A DNA stretch of 64,000 bases from Bacillota bacterium (GTDB lineage: Bacteria > Bacillota > UBA4882 > UBA8346), in NCBI GenBank assembly GCA_023426245.1, contig JAFABB010000028.1, positions 62,001 to 126,000 on the forward strand. The letters are read 5' to 3'. Position 1 is the first letter of the stretch, and each line of letters begins with the position of its first letter. Positions 63,051 to 64,000 of this stretch are shown here, in pieces. The notes beneath the pieces are model-generated. The model searched no databases and was not told where the DNA came from. It saw nothing but the letters and a program-made list of their open reading frames with translations. Position numbers and translations under genes: made by a program.

Positions 63051-64000
63051 TTAATAATTCAAACGAAATGTCAAATCAATAAAGTTCTTCGCAAAATCCC
63101 AACCGATACCGAATTTAATACAATCAACTTCCCGCGCAATGCCGGCAACTTGGCTCACCCATTCGTCATTTCGCAGATTATAGGTACCCGTGGTATAAAC
63201 AAAATAATGAGGGTTAAAGGGAAGTTTCATACCGTAAATGAGATTGCCGCCCAACCGGTAACCGTCGACCACTAAAAACTTTTTCTCCAGATGTCCCCAA
63301 TCCTGGTCTGATCCACTAAGGTTTTGGATATAAAGATAACTCAAATTGAAATCGGGCGTCAGTTGGTAATCTAAACGGTAGCCCCCATCGATCCCCTGAT
63401 AGGTTGTATCAGACCTTTCATCATAGAGAAGTCTTCCAAATACTCCCACTTGCCAGTTTCCGTAATCAGTTCTCCAGGCCTTTTTAGTGAAAGTCGCTCC
63501 AAGTTCGCGCTTGGGGTCGGAATTTAAGTCCGTTTTTCCATCAATGGTGAGATTATACAGATTCCAGTCGATCTGGTAAATATTATTGACGCTAAAAATT
63601 CCTTCCGAATCGAAGTTCACGTCGATCTCATTGGACAAGTCGTTCCATTCATAAATTCGACCGATGGTAACCCGGGAAGGTTTGTCATTGGTATTGATTT
63701 CCCCACTAAACCGCGGACTGACCCGGGCTTTGTTTCTTTTTGGAGCGGGTAGATTTGCTGAACCTCCCGGTTGGACATCGTTACCGGATGGCTGATTGGC
63801 AGCGCTGGTTGACTCCGTCGGATTACTTTGCGGGTCCGAATTTCCCACCTTTTCGTCAGCAACTTGTGCTTTATTGATTACATCATTCAAGTCGGGTTGT
63901 GTGCCTTGGTTAGCACTTAAATTGATATGGGGCATCGATTCTCCCCGAAGCGCCATGTGCGGCAAATAAAGCAAGGGAATCCCCATAATCTTGAAGACTA
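63051..64000 (-). CDS. Outer-membrane LptD/OstA-like beta-barrel protein (partial, 5' end beyond window)
   Basis: The frame is open to the window edge and upstream of ATG 63986 continues VFKI, so the start lies outside. Near the edge MGIPLLYLPHMALRGES matches the P-x-x-Y-x-P-Y segment that links the OstA and barrel parts of LptD. A serine/asparagine/proline-rich linker of about 70 residues follows, then alternating aromatic strands (GNWQVGVFGRLLYDERSDTT, YRLDYQLTPDFNLSYLYIQN, VDCIKFGIGWDFA) and the terminal FIDLTFRLNY, an aromatic C-terminus suited to BamA-type insertion. It would act in LPS or lipid transport across an outer membrane. Whether it is true LptD is uncertain. Confidence 0.65.
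   Translation of the reverse strand, partial: VFKIMGIPLLYLPHMALRGESMPHINLSANQGTQPDLNDVINKAQVADEKVGNSDPQSNPTESTSAANQPSGNDVQPGGSANLPAPKRNKARVSPRFSGEINTNDKPSRVTIGRIYEWNDLSNEIDVNFDSEGIFSVNNIYQIDWNLYNLTIDGKTDLNSDPKRELGATFTKKAWRTDYGNWQVGVFGRLLYDERSDTTYQGIDGGYRLDYQLTPDFNLSYLYIQNLSGSDQDWGHLEKKFLVVDGYRLGGNLIYGMKLPFNPHYFVYTTGTYNLRNDEWVSQVAGIAREVDCIKFGIGWDFAKNFIDLTFRLNY

Noticed and set aside
1..64000. CRISPR arrays, rRNA, prophage or complete insertion sequences
   Set aside because: No regularly spaced direct repeats, rRNA-like sequence, phage structural genes or transposase were found by eye.

Overview
The window looks like a chromosomal segment of an anaerobic, sugar-using member of the Bacillota (Firmicutes), probably one of the lineages that keep an outer membrane. 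The Bacillota signals are an isoleucine T-box in front of ileS, TPP and fluoride riboswitches with intrinsic terminators, strong AGGAGG-type ribosome sites, and many GTG/TTG starts. The outer-membrane signals are a truncated LptD/OstA-like beta-barrel gene at the right edge (ends in an aromatic residue), a MliC-type lysozyme-inhibitor domain, and two ABC solute-binding proteins that carry ordinary signal peptides with no lipobox cysteine, as expected for free periplasmic proteins. No rRNA, tRNA, CRISPR array, prophage or intact transposase was seen. The assignment to a diderm lineage is inference.

Layout. 0-2.2 kb: end of a TRAP transporter operon (dctP 3' end, dctQ, dctM). 2.3-7.6 kb: a divergent MreB-like protein with a C-terminal membrane anchor, then the Ile T-box driving a spermidine-synthase-like gene and ileS. 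7.8-9.2 kb: nitroreductase and fluoride riboswitch-fluC. 9.2-10.5 kb: gene-poor stretch packed with repeats, among them a structured ~135-nt unit present in three or four copies. 10.5-12.6 kb: flotillin plus NfeD-like partner. 13.2-15.1 kb: NarL-type two-component pair. 15.3-21.7 kb: CUT1 sugar ABC transporter (binding protein, two permeases, no ATPase), a glycoside-hydrolase-like protein and a polyol dehydrogenase. 22.1-25.8 kb: a tight hydantoinase/oxoprolinase A - histone-deacetylase-like - cupin cassette of unknown role, followed by an alcohol dehydrogenase remnant. 25.8-29.2 kb: TIM-barrel protein, DUF4153-like membrane protein, small secreted protein. 29.4-34.1 kb (minus strand): thiamine operon thiD-thiC-thiM-thiE-HAD behind two tandem TPP riboswitches, each with its own terminator. 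34.1-39.4 kb: Gfo/Idh/MocA oxidoreductase, MliC protein, aldo/keto reductase, a MerR regulator and an iron alcohol dehydrogenase; the last two share a 19-bp operator-like sequence. 39.5-43.9 kb: sbcD-sbcC. 44-48.6 kb (minus): ABC importer with a glycerophosphodiester phosphodiesterase, a Ugp-like arrangement built from a different ABC subfamily. 49-54 kb: MATE exporter, S41-like peptidase, RhlE-like helicase. 54.2-61.4 kb: AraC regulator and a full galacturonate route uxaC-uxaB-uxaA-kdgK-kdgA, ending at a palindromic repeat that has truncated a GH115 alpha-glucuronidase gene. 62.3-64 kb: YajG-like secreted protein and the LptD-like end.

A second dispersed family is noteworthy: three ~120-bp palindromes (21.8, 29.3, 61.5 kb) share GGCTGTC/GACAGCC ends and an internal ACAATATAT/ATATATTGT pair, and sit where terminators should be. 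One or two short hairpins at 0.3 and 2.2 kb look like deletion forms. Starts, domains and repeats were read by eye; family names rest on recognised motifs, not on database searches.
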